Position numbers and translations under genes: made by a program. A stretch of DNA of 64,000 bases from contig JYIP02000002.1 of assembly GCA_001051155.2 (NCBI GenBank), positions 5,623,315 through 5,687,314 of the forward strand. Reading direction: 5' to 3'. Shown piece by piece: positions 11,999 to 23,024 of this stretch. The notes beneath the pieces were generated by a model. It had not been told where the DNA came from. It did not search any database and saw only the letters and a program-made list of their open reading frames with translations. This stretch comes from Chrysoporthe austroafricana (Eukaryota; Ascomycota; Sordariomycetes; Diaporthales; Cryphonectriaceae). The stretch's first letter is position 1. Every line of letters begins with the position of its first letter.

Positions 11999-12910
11999 CT
12001 AGCCATAGGTGCAACTGACGGTGGAGCCAGACGAAGAGCAGCTAGACTCAACACTACCGAGGAGACCCGAGCGCATGTCGATGATAGTGGAGCCAGTAGT
12101 GTCGACTGTCTCGCCATCCTGGGTAGCCTCACAGCCGGTAAACTCAACTGAGCCGTAGTCTGCGAAGGTGACAAGGGAGCCGCCCTCCTCGAAATCCTCG
12201 ACGATCCACTCGGCGTTATACTCGCACAGCTCAGCCACCTCAACCGTGAAGGTGTGGCTGACGGAGTCACCGGTGGTTAGGTTCTCGATGGTGGCGGTCC
12301 CAGCCCTCAAGCTCGTGGCCTCCACGGTAGCCTGGATAGAGTCTCCGGCCGAGACAGTGATGCCACTGAAGTCGATGGAGGCGTGGGGGTACCACTCGTA
12401 CCAGGCGTCGTAGGTGGTGGTGAGGGCAGACTTGGTCCATGAGACGCCAGTTTGAAGGATCGAGGTGGCTGTTTGATCCGGTCAAGACGTGGCACGGAAG
12501 TTAAAGAGGAGTTTAACAGAGTCCGGAAACATTGGGGTGGCTAATTTAATCACCCAATATCTCTGGGATTCATAAAACATTTGAAAGGGCAAAAAGTATT
12601 ACATACAGCATGTATCTCCATCGATACCAACCCAGGCAGCTCCGGATCCTGTGGTGGAAGGAGTTGGCACAGTGAACTGGGCAGTTACACCAGTGTACCC
12701 AGTCCCAACAAGAACGGCTCCGGACCAGTTGGAAGAATATGAAACCATTGTATCGTTAGTGGCTTGATCGGCTGGTGTGTCGAGGCGTTTGTTTGGGTTC
12801 GAGTGGCGGCGGGCAGCCCGACTCTTTGCCATCTTCTCGGATCGAGTGGCTGGTGCAGCAATAGCACCGCTGGCGAGGAGCAGGCCACTGGCGACGGTAG
12901 TGAACCTCAT
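11999..12910 (-). CDS. secreted glutamic peptidase, G1 (eqolisin) family
   Basis: Exons 12910-12607 and 12468-11999, with an intron of 138 bp (GTATGT...CAAACAG), giving 257 residues. The start is the ATG at 12910 beginning MRFTTVASGLLLASGAIAAP, a classic signal peptide. A basic propeptide follows (KR at 41-42). The mature part begins near SYSSNWSGAVL, and AAWVGIDGDTC precedes the intron. The catalytic pair is Gln107 in ILQTG and Glu188 in NAEWIVEDF, exactly the family's Gln/Glu dyad. YDAWYEWYP (121-129) and the C-terminal beta strands match aspergilloglutamic peptidase, which is of similar length. It acts outside the cell as an acid protease. Five cysteines are present in the mature part. The reading frame has no damage. 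The neighbouring DNA gives no operon-like partner. Confidence 0.92.
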
Positions 12911-15636
12911 CTTGACGGTTGACAAAGCCGGATTAGAGAGGCAACGATTCCAACGAATAAATTCAACCGGGAAAGAAGATCGAGAACGAACTACAACGTG
13001 GACGATGAACTCACGAGAGGTTCCGGCGAAGCCTAAGCTATAAGTAACTGAGTGTTTGGCAATGAAGAATGATAGTCGCTTAGAATCCTGTGTTGAAAGT
13101 TAGTATTTATTATCAAGTCACAAGACCTTCCCAACTCTGTATGGTCTACCAGCTCAAAATGGGAGGTACATTTTGAAGTCGGCATTCCGGCTTGAGCAGC
13201 TTCCTGAACTAGATATTAATTAGATGCATATACGATGCTACAAGTAGTATTGAGACTGAAAAATTGAAGAATGGAACATCGGCAATAGTTGAGATAATAA
13301 TTGTATCCGACCTCAGGCATTGGAATCCGGGCCTCAGGGCTTCCATATTCCCGATACTTATAAGTCAAACCATGTATTTCCGGACCACCTGCTGTTCCGG
13401 ACTAGTATGTTGACCCAGAGTAGCGCAATACCGGATGCTCGACGCATGTGCGGCGACCCCCACCATTGTATAGCCAACCATATGTATATGTAAGGAACTA
13501 TAAAATGACAGGGGAGATGGGCTTAGCGGTCTCTTTTTACTGACTACCTAGCTGCATTCATGAGCCGACAATGTAATAGTACCGTATGCGAAATGACCGA
13601 AGCGGGGGAAGCGGGGACCTGCTACTTTCTTAAAGGGCTGTGCGTGGCCCCATTCGCTTATTTGTCTTATTTTCTCACCTGCATCTTTGACTGAGTTATG
13701 ATATAATAATTAAGTACAGCGATATTGAAGTCGGAAATAAGCAGGCTTCGTTATATTCCTTCCGAACTTCCTACAACTTCGAAACGCCTGCTCAAACAAT
13801 TTACGCTGTGCTCAGAGCGCGGGGCAAGGGGCAACTTAGAGAGTTCAAATGCACAAAATGTAACGGCTTTGGAAGAAGGTCTTTGATATGCCAACGGTAT
13901 GTTATACTGTATTAATCAATCTACATCCGATACAGTGTTTCTTTTCTATCATCTTTCAAAGTACGGAGTAGCTTCAGGCGGCACCTGTTCTCGGCAAGCG
14001 GTAAGACGATGACAGCGAGGGAAGAGAACGCAAATAATGACTGGGGGAGCACTGAAGCGTGGGCACGCAATGCCAAGTGAGGACACTCGTTATATGAATA
14101 ATAACGGGAGTCCCTTTCAAACAATCCTTGTTTTATATAGGCCTCTCTTTCTTTTGCCATCTCATTCTATAGCCCCGGTAAGAGAGCTAACACTTGGCTT
14201 CTCATAAGCTTGTTCATAATTCCATATCCACAGCATTCACATCTAGCTAGTTGTAAGTAAGTCCCGCAATATAAAGGCCTGGTCTGCCTGTGGTGATCTA
14301 GTCTTTAGCCTGAACAATAGCCATGCTTTCTGTTCCTCGGCGAGGGCTTCATCGTAGCAAATAGGGCTGTAGCGATCTTTAAAAGAAAACGATATAAAAG
14401 ACCGTGGAAGCAATAGAAACTGTCTAGGGCTAGCGTTATAGGTTTACCGTAAAAACGCATTACTATTTACAGATTTTACATATGCTGTGGTGCAAGTTTC
14501 TGCCTGGCCTTGCGTTACATGTCCTACAGTTTAAATCTAAGGGGTCAACCCGAGGCCCCGTTGCGCACTACATGGCATCGCATAGGGCAGATCCTGTAAG
14601 CATTTAGGGCTATCCCGTGCGCTTGCAAATCATACAAATATTCAGTTGTGGAAGATTCTCGATATTTTGTGTATTTTAATCGAATAAAAGCCTCTTTTCT
14701 GCTATTTAAAAGCGTAATGTGAAGGCCCTTTTTCGTGCCGCTTAAAATGCTAGTTGAAGAATCGGGACTGAAACGGAAACGGAATGAAGAAACCTAATGA
14801 ATTACACTAGTATTCTACCAATTTCAATAACAAAGGCGAAGCAACTGTTTTATTTCCTAAATTGATTGAAATTAATATAAGTGCTGCTAAGAGGTTATAA
14901 TAATTTGAGCAATTAGTAAAAAGAGTTCCTTTCAAAATAAAAGCAAGAACAAAAATAATAGTATTTCTAAAGAAACCTTAATATTATATAACCTTTATAT
15001 ATATATAAATATTCCTTTCTGGAATCCAAGTGATATTTCCAATTCTTTTCACTTGTATAGCAGCTCTCTTCAACCATTATATTCTTATTATAATTCAATT
15101 TCTTCGATTATCCGATCTGCTATGGGAAATAAGCGGAGTTTTCCGACAGAATCCCGATGGTCCATATATCCGCACCCTTACGACAAAGTGACAGATTTAC
15201 TAGAGGAAGACGATCTTGCATTTGAATTTACAAGACGGATAACGATTCATCTTGCAAAAAGCAATAGCTACTATCGAATTTCAAAATTCTCAGCATACAA
15301 TTCAGCGGGTCGGTATAGAAGCCGCACGGGACGACTCTGATTGGTGCCTTGTTTTATACCAAATAGTTATCCCTTATCGCTAATAGACGCATATTGCACG
15401 TCGGCGTAATGGATTAGTGTAATAATCACGCCCGCGTCCTTAACGAGCAGTGGTATTATAAGATACCAAAATCTTATAGTTTAATTAGCATTGTCTTCCA
15501 GAGTCGATTTAAAACAAGAAATGTTTTGCGTTACCGCAGTATATATTAATAGATGCCATTATCGATTCTCACTATCCCCCGCCCCCCATCTGACTTTGGG
15601 GCCAAAAGCCCCTCGATAAGTGTGCTAAGCCCCTAG
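12911..15636. other. intergenic, nothing firm
   Basis: The peptidase promoter should lie just right of 12910. The rest holds only short frames. One forward frame at 15122-15340 begins MGNKRSFPTESRWSIYPHPY and runs 72 residues to a TGA, with no recognised family. 14630-15050 is AT-rich with TATATATATA near 15000. No RNA genes or repeats were identified. Confidence 0.4.
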
Positions 15637-16266
15637 TCACTTGCATTCGTCTCCCTTAGCCGTTATCTTGATAGTGTCCTCTCTTTTATACCATTGTGCT
15701 TGTCTCGGATTTGTTCTCGCAGCTACGATGCAGACCTTAACGCCATTCTTTTTCAGCGCTAGATATTCAATCCTTATCCAAATATTTTATGAATCGAGTA
15801 CGGTTCCGTCAGTAGTGAAGAGATACGTAATGTCCGTTGATACTTCCGCGATAGCGCCGCTCAATGTCTCTTGCAAAACCTTGGTTATGATGTATTTGCT
15901 CCAGTTGCACTGCCTGTCAAACGCCTCCGTCCCGTACTCATTCCAAACCATGTTGTAAGAATAGCCACTTATGTTTTTACCAAATTTTGTAGGTCTTGCG
16001 GCGTCGACGCCCGCACTATTGTAGAAAACGCTGTTTTTCCCGATATAGGGCATATTGTTCTGAATGTATTTGACAGCGATATCCATTGTAACGACTTGTC
16101 CATTGTCGCTTTCGAAGCTGGAGCTACTGCATCTCGAACTGGCCGTTCTATCTATACGAGGGTACGAACGGGCCGGATGGAAGATAGAGTTTGTATCCTC
16201 CGTCGGCAAGGCAGTGGCAATCGAGAAGAAGGCTAGTGAGCCAATAGAACTGATTCCGAACTTCAT
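15637..16266 (-). pseudogene. small secreted protein gene with one internal stop
   Basis: The ATG at 16266 opens MKFGISSIGSLAFFSIATAL, a good signal peptide, followed by a Ser/Arg-rich link and a compact domain (KNSVFYNSAGVDAARPTKFG, then MVWNEYGTEAF and ITYLFTTDG). The frame meets TAA at 15789-15787 after 159 residues. The same frame then stays open for 49 codons (from NIWIRIEYLAL) to TGA at 15639-15637, and that tail reads like a natural continuation. I infer a 209-residue ancestral protein cut by one nonsense change, possibly C-to-T in a Gln codon. A frame-keeping intron over the stop was not found. The pattern is reminiscent of fungal secreted proteins of unknown function, but I cannot name the family. 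Stop readthrough or a sequencing error are alternatives. Confidence 0.6.
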
Positions 16267-17266
16267 GGTTGTCTTAGCTATTGTGTTTTGTGAAAAATCT
16301 CTCGGAAGGAACAACGGTAGGCAGTTGCCTGGGTAAGATAGCTGAAAAGACTTTCTAAAATATAAGGAAGTTGATGGTGTTATGAATAGCTTTCGAATAT
16401 TTTCTAAGTTACGATATCCACCAGTACTTATATACTTCTGCATCGTCCGGCTTTCTCTCTCTATGCCTTCTAGCAGAATGTTTTCAGATCAGAAGACTTA
16501 TCGGTTGGATTATCCAACAGATACCAAGGCTATCGGAATAACGGCCAACTCCGCTAACTCTTCTAAGATGTAGTTGAGCCAATCAAGCCTGCACTATAGT
16601 TTATGAGATTCTAACATGCCATTTCAATGGGTTTTGTGGCTAAAATTGTAGATAAACAGTCGAGAATAGTAGTTGTAACTACCTGATGGACTAAAATAGA
16701 GCGTTCTTTCTATAATATCGTTTAGACAGACCATATTTCAAATGGTTCGGAAGTAAGATTCAACACATTTTATACCCAAATTGCTAACGGCCTAACGAAA
16801 CTGTTATGATATTCAGCTACAGGGCCAGTTTTAGTGGATTTTGTAACTGAAAACAGGCTGCAGGTGGCTAGGTGTCATGCTTGCCACGCCTGCCGCCAGG
16901 AATATCACGTAAGCGAGCCCCACTTCGACTACAGGTTTAGCTCAGAGCTTAGAACCAACTTGTATTCATTGACACATCATAAGCATAACTGGTATTGCAG
17001 CAGTAATTCCGAACGAAAGGGGATGGAGCCTTCGCGCCTCGTTGGCAACTCAATCAAATGATACGACGCAATACGTTAGCTAACATCGACCCGATCTTCG
17101 AAGGTAGCTCTCCTCTTTCACGCTGTACTGCGGACGGTTTGGCCCTTCTTGCCCTCGTATATATATGTTAATCGTATTGGCTGCCTCGGAGAAGGAGGAA
17201 CAGCTGCCAGTTTCTTTACCAGTTGCTTCAACCGCGAGACGCTCGGAGGCCTAGCAGTACAGTATT
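16267..17266. other. intergenic, nothing firm
   Basis: Divergent gap between the secreted-protein relic and the 2EXR gene, so it should contain both promoters. Only short frames are present, none with a motif. Composition is mixed, and no repeat was seen. Confidence 0.5.
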
Positions 17267-17821
17267 ATGGAGATCGTGCGGTTTCACAAGTTTCCAGAGC
17301 TCCCTATCGAATTGCGTCAGCGGGTGTTCGAATTGGCCTTGCCGCTCTATTGCCCTCGAGTCCTTATAACCCATTTTGGACGCGACCCGGAACATTCAAC
17401 TTTGAACCTTGGCATGCAGCCTCTGTACCGCCAATCCGTTACAGTCATTTCATTAGTATCCAGAAAGGCTTGGGAGGCCGTTCGCCGAATCTACTATACC
17501 TACCACGCTGGTCTCTTCACCATTATTGCGGAACAGTCCACGATGTTCACTATGCCGGTCCACTTCAATCGGATGACTGACATGCTCTTCATTGTCGGTC
17601 GATTCGTAGAAGCTAACTGCTCTTTGCCTTCGTGCACTTGTCTGCCTTCAATGGTTGCGGACCCAACGACCTCAATTGCCGTTGACTTTGTCTCGCTCAT
17701 GAAAAGCGAAGCTAGCGAGAAAACTGGAAAGGAGTTAAAGAAGAAACTACGCACATTCTTTGAAACCTCACTGCCCGCAAGCACTATACCATCATCATCG
17801 AAAATTCTATTTAGCACATGA
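17267..17821 (+). CDS. 2EXR-type protein, probably truncated
   Basis: 184 residues from ATG to TGA at 17819. The start reads MEIVRFHKFPELPIELRQRV and continues FELALPLYCPRV, the signature of the fungal 2EXR (F-box-like) family: F-x2-FP-x-LP-x-ELR-x2-V/I-W/F-x2-ALP. VISLVSRKAWEAVRR at about 58-72 matches the usual second conserved block (VNRESR...). Members are expanded in Pezizomycotina, function unknown, with protein-interaction roles suspected. Family members are usually longer (250-400 residues), so the TGA may be a frameshift product. A second coding-like stretch follows in another frame. The gene sits next to the border with RIP-affected DNA. Confidence 0.65.
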   Translation: MEIVRFHKFPELPIELRQRVFELALPLYCPRVLITHFGRDPEHSTLNLGMQPLYRQSVTVISLVSRKAWEAVRRIYYTYHAGLFTIIAEQSTMFTMPVHFNRMTDMLFIVGRFVEANCSLPSCTCLPSMVADPTTSIAVDFVSLMKSEASEKTGKELKKKLRTFFETSLPASTIPSSSKILFST

Positions 17822-17847
17822 GCGGCGATCAGAGAGTCAGAAAGGGT

Positions 17848-18303
17848 ATGTTCGACAGCGATGCTGAACATCTGGCCCTTATCGATATCCGTAACACTGC
17901 CACTATCAACAGATACGAGGACTATAGGCGGAGCAGCATGAAGAGGCGGGGCAGCATGAAAAGGCGACGTTTCACCTCGCGGTGGAGCTCCCAGGCTGGA
18001 AACGATAGCCATGGTCCCCAAACCGCCGAGCAGGACTTCGGAAAAATACTGCACCATATTAAGACACGTTAGCTTGAGCTTAATGAATGCTTCGATCCCC
18101 AGGCTGATAATGAACTATTGGTGCCCTGGAGGTTTGTGCCGCCTTGTCCCCTCGAAAAGCCCAAAAGCTGGGAAAAACTAGACACGAAGGACTGGGACTA
18201 TGAACACCCTGTTGCGAAGGCATGGGTCGACAAGCTGCCAGATTTTACTGTTGCTATACTTGTAAATCATTGGGAAAAGGAAGAGATTAAAAAAGAGAGT
18301 TGA
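17848..18303 (+). pseudogene. possible displaced 3' part of the 2EXR gene
   Basis: A forward frame shifted relative to the 2EXR frame is open to a TAG at 18070-18072. After the TAG it reads natural protein (LVPWRFVPPCPLEKPKSWEK, later DFTVAILVNHW) to TGA at 18301. ACGTTAG directly before 18073 could be a splice acceptor, and GGTATGT at 17846 a donor, but the donor lies downstream of the 2EXR stop. Either a frameshift has broken the gene or this is a separate exon. Confidence 0.3.
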
Positions 18304-18309
18304 AGCTAT

Positions 18310-19421
18310 CATGAGCTTAGGTGGTGCCACTTTGAAGCATTATCATGTTATATACCTGTCATTTAAAAACGGCAACAAACATTACAGGTATACCAGACTA
18401 AACTGTATCGAGACACTATAAAGGCCTCCCTATTTCTATATAGGCAATAAGTACCCGAAAGTATATGCACTTATTAATTATACTAAATAAGCTATTTCAA
18501 GCTTTATAAGCCAGTACTTTCGTTCTGCCTTATTAATTATCTTATTTAAATAGAAAATTGGTTATATAGCTATGCTTGCTATTAATAACATTCCGTTTTA
18601 TATATAATCGTTTGCTAATTGGAAAATAATATTTGAAAACTTTATTTCTTTAAATGTATCTAGTTAAATAAAGAGAAGTTTATTTAGAATATAGTAAAAT
18701 AAAGCATTCTTAATTTCTAAAGCTATTTTGAAATTATAAAAACTATTAATTTTGTTTAGTATTAAGGCGAAAGTAGCTTGCGTAATATAGTTTCGCTATC
18801 TTATATTTAAAAGTAAATAGTTCGATTAGCAAGCTTCGCTTAATATTCTAGTTTTCCTTTTTTAAAATGAATTGATTCGATAATTATATTTAAGAATTAA
18901 GTAGCGTAAATATTCGGTAAATCCAATAAACCTTTCTAGTTATAATATTTTGAAGAATTCCAGGTCGCGAATAGCTTATATCCGATATTCCGTATTGGAA
19001 ATTTCAAATCCGTTTATTTTAAATTTTAAAATTTGAATTAAAAGATATTCAAAAAATAATTTAAATCCTGCTAGTAAAATGTTTTTGCATAAAAATAGTA
19101 AGAAAATAGTTTATAAGTATTGCAAATAGTTTTATTTTAAAGTTAAATAGATAATAATATTATTTATAAAAATAGAAGCAAACTTATAATATAATTATAA
19201 GAATTAATTTATAAAATGCTAAATATAAAATAATAAATTTCGAAATCTTATAAGTAGAACTATTATCTTTTCTTAATCGCAATAATTAATAATAATAAAT
19301 CGGTCTTTATAGTCTGGATATATTAAGACTTAATAGAAAAATTACTATATATTTATTATTATAATATATATTTTTCTTTTTAGCTATTTAATAATTTCTT
19401 ATTATAATAATAAAAGGTAAA
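18310..19421. repeat. AT-rich, RIP-like relic at the compartment border
   Basis: Base composition drops abruptly from balanced to very AT-rich just after 18.3 kb. All six frames are full of TAA and TAG. A stretch near 19290-19345 resembles the RNase H region of the gypsy copies (compare about 24550-24610), so part of this is probably an older fragment of the same family. No LTR end is visible before 19422. Confidence 0.45.
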
Positions 19422-19880
19422 TATTATAAATGCTGCAGTAATCCTAAAATAAACTATAATATTAAAGGGTTTATGCTAGCAAAGACGGTATTAAATATAG
19501 CCTTGAATACCGGAAATACGTTTAACAAATATTCGCAATATTCATAAGCTTATATAGCTATTATTTAAATGTTTAGTAAGGTCCAAATAATATTTAGATT
19601 TACGACTGAAAAGCTATAGGGATTTAACTAGTAAATATCCTATCTTTATATACTTGGCTTTTTATCTATTAGATCTATTGGGTTTATTAAATCTGGAACA
19701 GATTTCCAGATCCTAGATTTGCCGGATTTATAACAAATCCCCAAATCCCACTTCCTTTATAACCTTAACCCTGGATTACGTAAGCGGTTGTAAGGGTTCT
19801 ATAGGAAAGGCTAGCAGTAAAGCGTTCTATAAGATTCCCTTCTTATACTATACAGTTTGATCTTTTGCTAAGTTATAATA
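19422..19880 (-). repeat. LTR of element C
   Basis: 459 bp. It begins TATTATAAATGCTGCAG (ancestral TG at the end now TA) and ends TTGCTAAGTTATAATA. The purine-rich tract on the reverse strand next to it (complement of TTATCCTTTTCTTATCG, 19881-19897) is the polypurine tract, which proves the element runs leftward and makes this its 3' LTR. Confidence 0.85.
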
Positions 19881-20214
19881 TTATCCTTTTCTTATCGATT
19901 ATTGTTCTTAATAATCTTTCGTAAGTAATCCGATTTGCAAGGGCGTATTATTATGCTTTCCTAATTAGGATATCCGATAGAATTTCGAAACCGAAATCTT
20001 TTAATCTTTATCTTAATAAAAATAAGTAACGTAAATCCTTAATTTTTCGAATTATTCATTACGCTATTATTATACGACCTTATTTCTATTATAATTATCT
20101 TAATCTGGAATTGTATGCAATTTCCAAATAAGATTTATCTTATTGCTTTAAATGCATTTAGTATAATTAATCGAGCTATAATATTTTAGAATTAATTAAT
20201 ATTGCGAAGCTTTC

Positions 20215-20570
20215 TTTTATATTTAACTCGTTTCAGAAACTGAAAGACGAGATTGAAAGCTTAGAAGATAAGCTAATAAGGCTATAGAAATAGAAACGAA
20301 TATAGCGAAAGCGGATAGCCCGGGCTGTCCATTATAGCTTATTCAATTTTGAAAACTTAAAACGGTTAGAGAAAGAAAAAGCCGAAAAAGAGCGCTATAA
20401 GGCCGAAGCTAAATATCGTATTTCGGAAACTTTAATTTCCGAAAGTCTTTTTCCCGAAAGTTTTAATCTGGATATTGCCTTGCAGCAATTTGGTTCCGAT
20501 ATCAATTAGTTCGCTATTAATCTGATTGCGGGGCATAAGATTATATTAAGTCTTTCTGATTATTCTTCCG
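20215..20570 (+). pseudogene. antisense accessory ORF of C, coiled-coil part
   Basis: The forward frame retains the helical part: FQKLKDEIESLEDKLIRL, then after several RIP stops LKRLEKEKAEKERYKAEAKY and PESFNLDIALQQFGSDIN. It is opposite in strand to the element's gag-pol and lies between the chromodomain and the 3' LTR, as in B, D, E and F. The cysteine-rich N-terminus is too degraded to read here. A TAG after SDIN corresponds to TGG in copy F, so the original protein continued further. Confidence 0.6.
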
Positions 20571-20619
20571 GCTAACTAGTTAATTGCTTTTCCCAGTACT
20601 CTTTGAATGCTTATTATGC

Positions 20620-21562
20620 ATTATTTAGATTACTAACTGGTTTTTAGCTATTTTCGTTCGAATAATATCTTTTCCATTTAATTAAGTATTCTTTATATCT
20701 GATTAATCCCTAATACTTAAAGATCCGTTTAATTTCGTATTCTGGTTTATTAGTTTCAATTTGTATAAATTCGTCTATTTTGATTGCGTTAAGTATTAGT
20801 TCGAAAAACGAAATGTAAAATACCGGGTAGATATTCATTCTATAAGGCAATACAAGTTCGAAATTGATATTTGAAATTTTCTTTAGAATCCTAAATAAGC
20901 TAAGTTTTTTGTAATTTAGCGAATAAAAGGGCTTTATTATTTTGATATGCTTTTTTTATCGAATAAAATAAACTTTATTCCTTTTTTATAAAATTAGTTT
21001 TTTAATTTTTTTGGGATTAGTATATTTCGTTATTCTTTCTTGTATAAATTTCAGTTTTTCTTGAAATTCTTTTTGGATTTTCTTGATTTTCCGGATTCGT
21101 TTTTCTGCTATTTCTATATTTATTCCTAATAATTCGTTATAATATGCTATCGGATTATAGCTATAAAGCGTATAAAATAGTAATTTCTTTATTATATTCG
21201 TATTTATATTATTATATACGAATTGTATTAATAATAGCAAATTAATCCAGTTATTTTATTTATAGTTTATATAATGCTATAAATATTATTTAATAATCTG
21301 GTTCGTTCGTTCTATTTATTTATTTATTTGCGAGTAAAACGCTATAAATATTTTTTACTATATTCCGAATAGTTTTATAAGTGAAATCCAGAAATTTGAT
21401 ACAAATTTTCTATTTCTATTAGAAATAATTTCTTTAAGCATATTATAATTAGCTATAATTGTTTTAAAAAACGTATATGCGAAGTTTTCTGCTATATTGC
21501 TTTCTTTATATAAGAGGAAATAAGCGTATTTGCTTAATTTACAAACTATTATTAAGATATTA
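20620..21562 (-). pseudogene. chromodomain and integrase end of pol, element C
   Basis: The reverse strand gives a chromodomain (YEIKRIFKY, YKEYLIKWKRYYSNENS then TAG where Trp is expected) preceded by the integrase C-terminal part. The frame continues to the integrase core, where element A is inserted. RIP stops occur throughout. Confidence 0.65.
21558..21562. other. target-site duplication of A, left copy
   Basis: TATTA, identical to 29122-29126 on the other side of element A. Uninterrupted copies (for example 23960-23990) have the two flanks joined, confirming the insertion point. Confidence 0.85.
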
Positions 21563-21973
21563 TGTTATAAACGCTGCAGCAAGTCCCTAGATGCACTGCA
21601 GAGGTAAGGGGTTTATATTAACAAGAGGGGTGCCAAGTACAGCCTTGAGATTCAGGACAAGTTCACTAAGTATTGCGATATTCATAAGCCAATATGGCTA
21701 TCAATAGTAGAGTCCAATTGATACTTAGATTGACGACTGAAAAATTACTTGTCTACCCAGCCAGAGAATTCTTCAGCTCTTTTATATCTGACTCTTTGTC
21801 TTTGGCCCATAGTTGCTCGATAAGGCTCACTGCTGCTCACCGGGCCTCAGTAAGCCAGGCTAAGCCCTAATAACCCTAACCCTAGCTTACGTAATCCTTG
21901 CGGGGTACGTATTTCCATTTCCTGGTTTGATCCCAGGCCAGTATTTCTTCTTTTTGTATATTAGTTCATAATA
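21563..21973 (-). repeat. 3' LTR of element A
   Basis: 411 bp. It begins TGTTATAAACGCTGCAGC and ends TTAGTTCATAATA, the same length as its partner. An AACCCTAACCCTAG telomere-like motif is at 21872-21885. The polypurine tract is the complement of 21974-21990. Confidence 0.9.
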
Positions 21974-22171
21974 TCATCCCCTTTCCGTCGGTTATTATCC
22001 CTAACAATACCTTTTGTGAGTACCCTTGTTCGGCAGGTTTCTTATCGCGCTTTCCTAATTAAAATGTCTTACAGAGTCGGCAAGTCTCGTAGTCTTTCGT
22101 CTATTCTATCTTCCAAAAGTCTTGCCCGTCTTGAGCGATTTTCGTTTATCGAATCTCGAGGGTACGAAATC

Positions 22172-22303
22172 ATGCCTTGCTCGTTCTATCTTGAAGAGGG
22201 CTTGTTATATCGTATGGTAAATAGGGTTAAGAGTTGTTCTAATTGTACGAAACGGGAGCGTTCTTGCGATGCCGGACGGGTTCCGTTATCGTCTTGTGAG
22301 TTC

Positions 22304-22338
<35 letters not shown>

Positions 22339-22950
22339 CCTTTTTTTATTTTTTTTTTTTTTTACTATTTTTCCCGTTTCTTTTGTGGTGGGAGTGGGGA
22401 AAAGGGGGACCTTTTTAAATTTTTCGTTTTACCTATTATTTTTCCCGAATAAATAATTGTGAGTTTGGGGAAAAGGGGCACCTTTTTTAACTTCAGTCCC
22501 TATTANGTTATTGTTTTGGTTTTTTTTTTGTGGGTTTCCCTTTTTTTTTTTTTTTTTTTTTTTTTCTTTTCTGATCCTGTTATAATGTTACGAGTTACCG
22601 ACAAATTGTCCCGGATCGATAGTCGTGAGATTGAGGAAAAGGGGCAGCTTCTTAAGCTTCAGTCCCGTATAACCGAATCCTTAGCTCGTTTTGCGCGCTT
22701 AAAGAAATAATGCCGTTTTTTTCAGGAAAAAGGAATAAAGTTAGTAAATCAAGGTCTGGAAAAGGAAGAGCATAGTCGTATGGCCGTTAAAGTGCAAGCA
22801 GTAGTTTCTGAGGAATCTATAGCTATTATCGCAAATCCTTTTTTTAATGGTTTTAATTGGAATTCTGTAAGTACTGGCAATTCTGTAATGGACTGGTCTA
22901 GTTTTTTGGGTAAGGCCGGTTCCTATTCTGGATCCGGGCAGTTTTCTTAA
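22172..22950 (+). pseudogene. accessory ORF of A: cysteine-rich plus coiled coil, second type
   Basis: Begins MPCSFYLEEGLLYRMVNRVK and continues SCSNCTKRERSCDAG, with a surviving C-x2-C-x6-C and a second Cys pair apparently lost by C-to-Y changes (MPCSFY, LLYRM). After a disturbed poly-T interval (22295-22585) the frame resumes as helical protein (SRIDSREIEEKGQLLKLQ, SLARFARLKK). One TAA at 22708 follows, likely from CAA. It continues for 80 codons to the TAA at 22948, ending MDWSSFLGKAGSYSGSGQFS. The strand is opposite to gag-pol, reading inward from the 3' LTR. From memory, fungal genomes carry intact relatives of this layout; function unknown, nucleic-acid binding inferred. Confidence 0.65.
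22295..22585. repeat. poly-T runs, degenerate triplicated segment and an N
   Basis: T-runs at 22307-22338, 22341-22363 (one A inside) and 22541-22565 alternate with imperfect copies of the segment GAGGAAAAGGGGCAGCTTCT found intact near 22632. Similar copies begin near 22391 and 22450. There is one ambiguous base at 22506. This looks like poor assembly or replication slippage inside the accessory ORF rather than natural coding. Confidence 0.7.
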
Positions 22951-23024
22951 ATAATTCGGAATAAATGGAACCTTTATAAGCTCATTCCCTTCCGTTACTA
23001 TTTGTCCAGGTAGTCTGCTAATGT

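Noticed and set aside
17500..18057. 185-codon reverse-strand open frame
   Set aside because: It overlaps the 2EXR coding frame on the other strand, lacks any motif, and its composition mirrors the forward gene.
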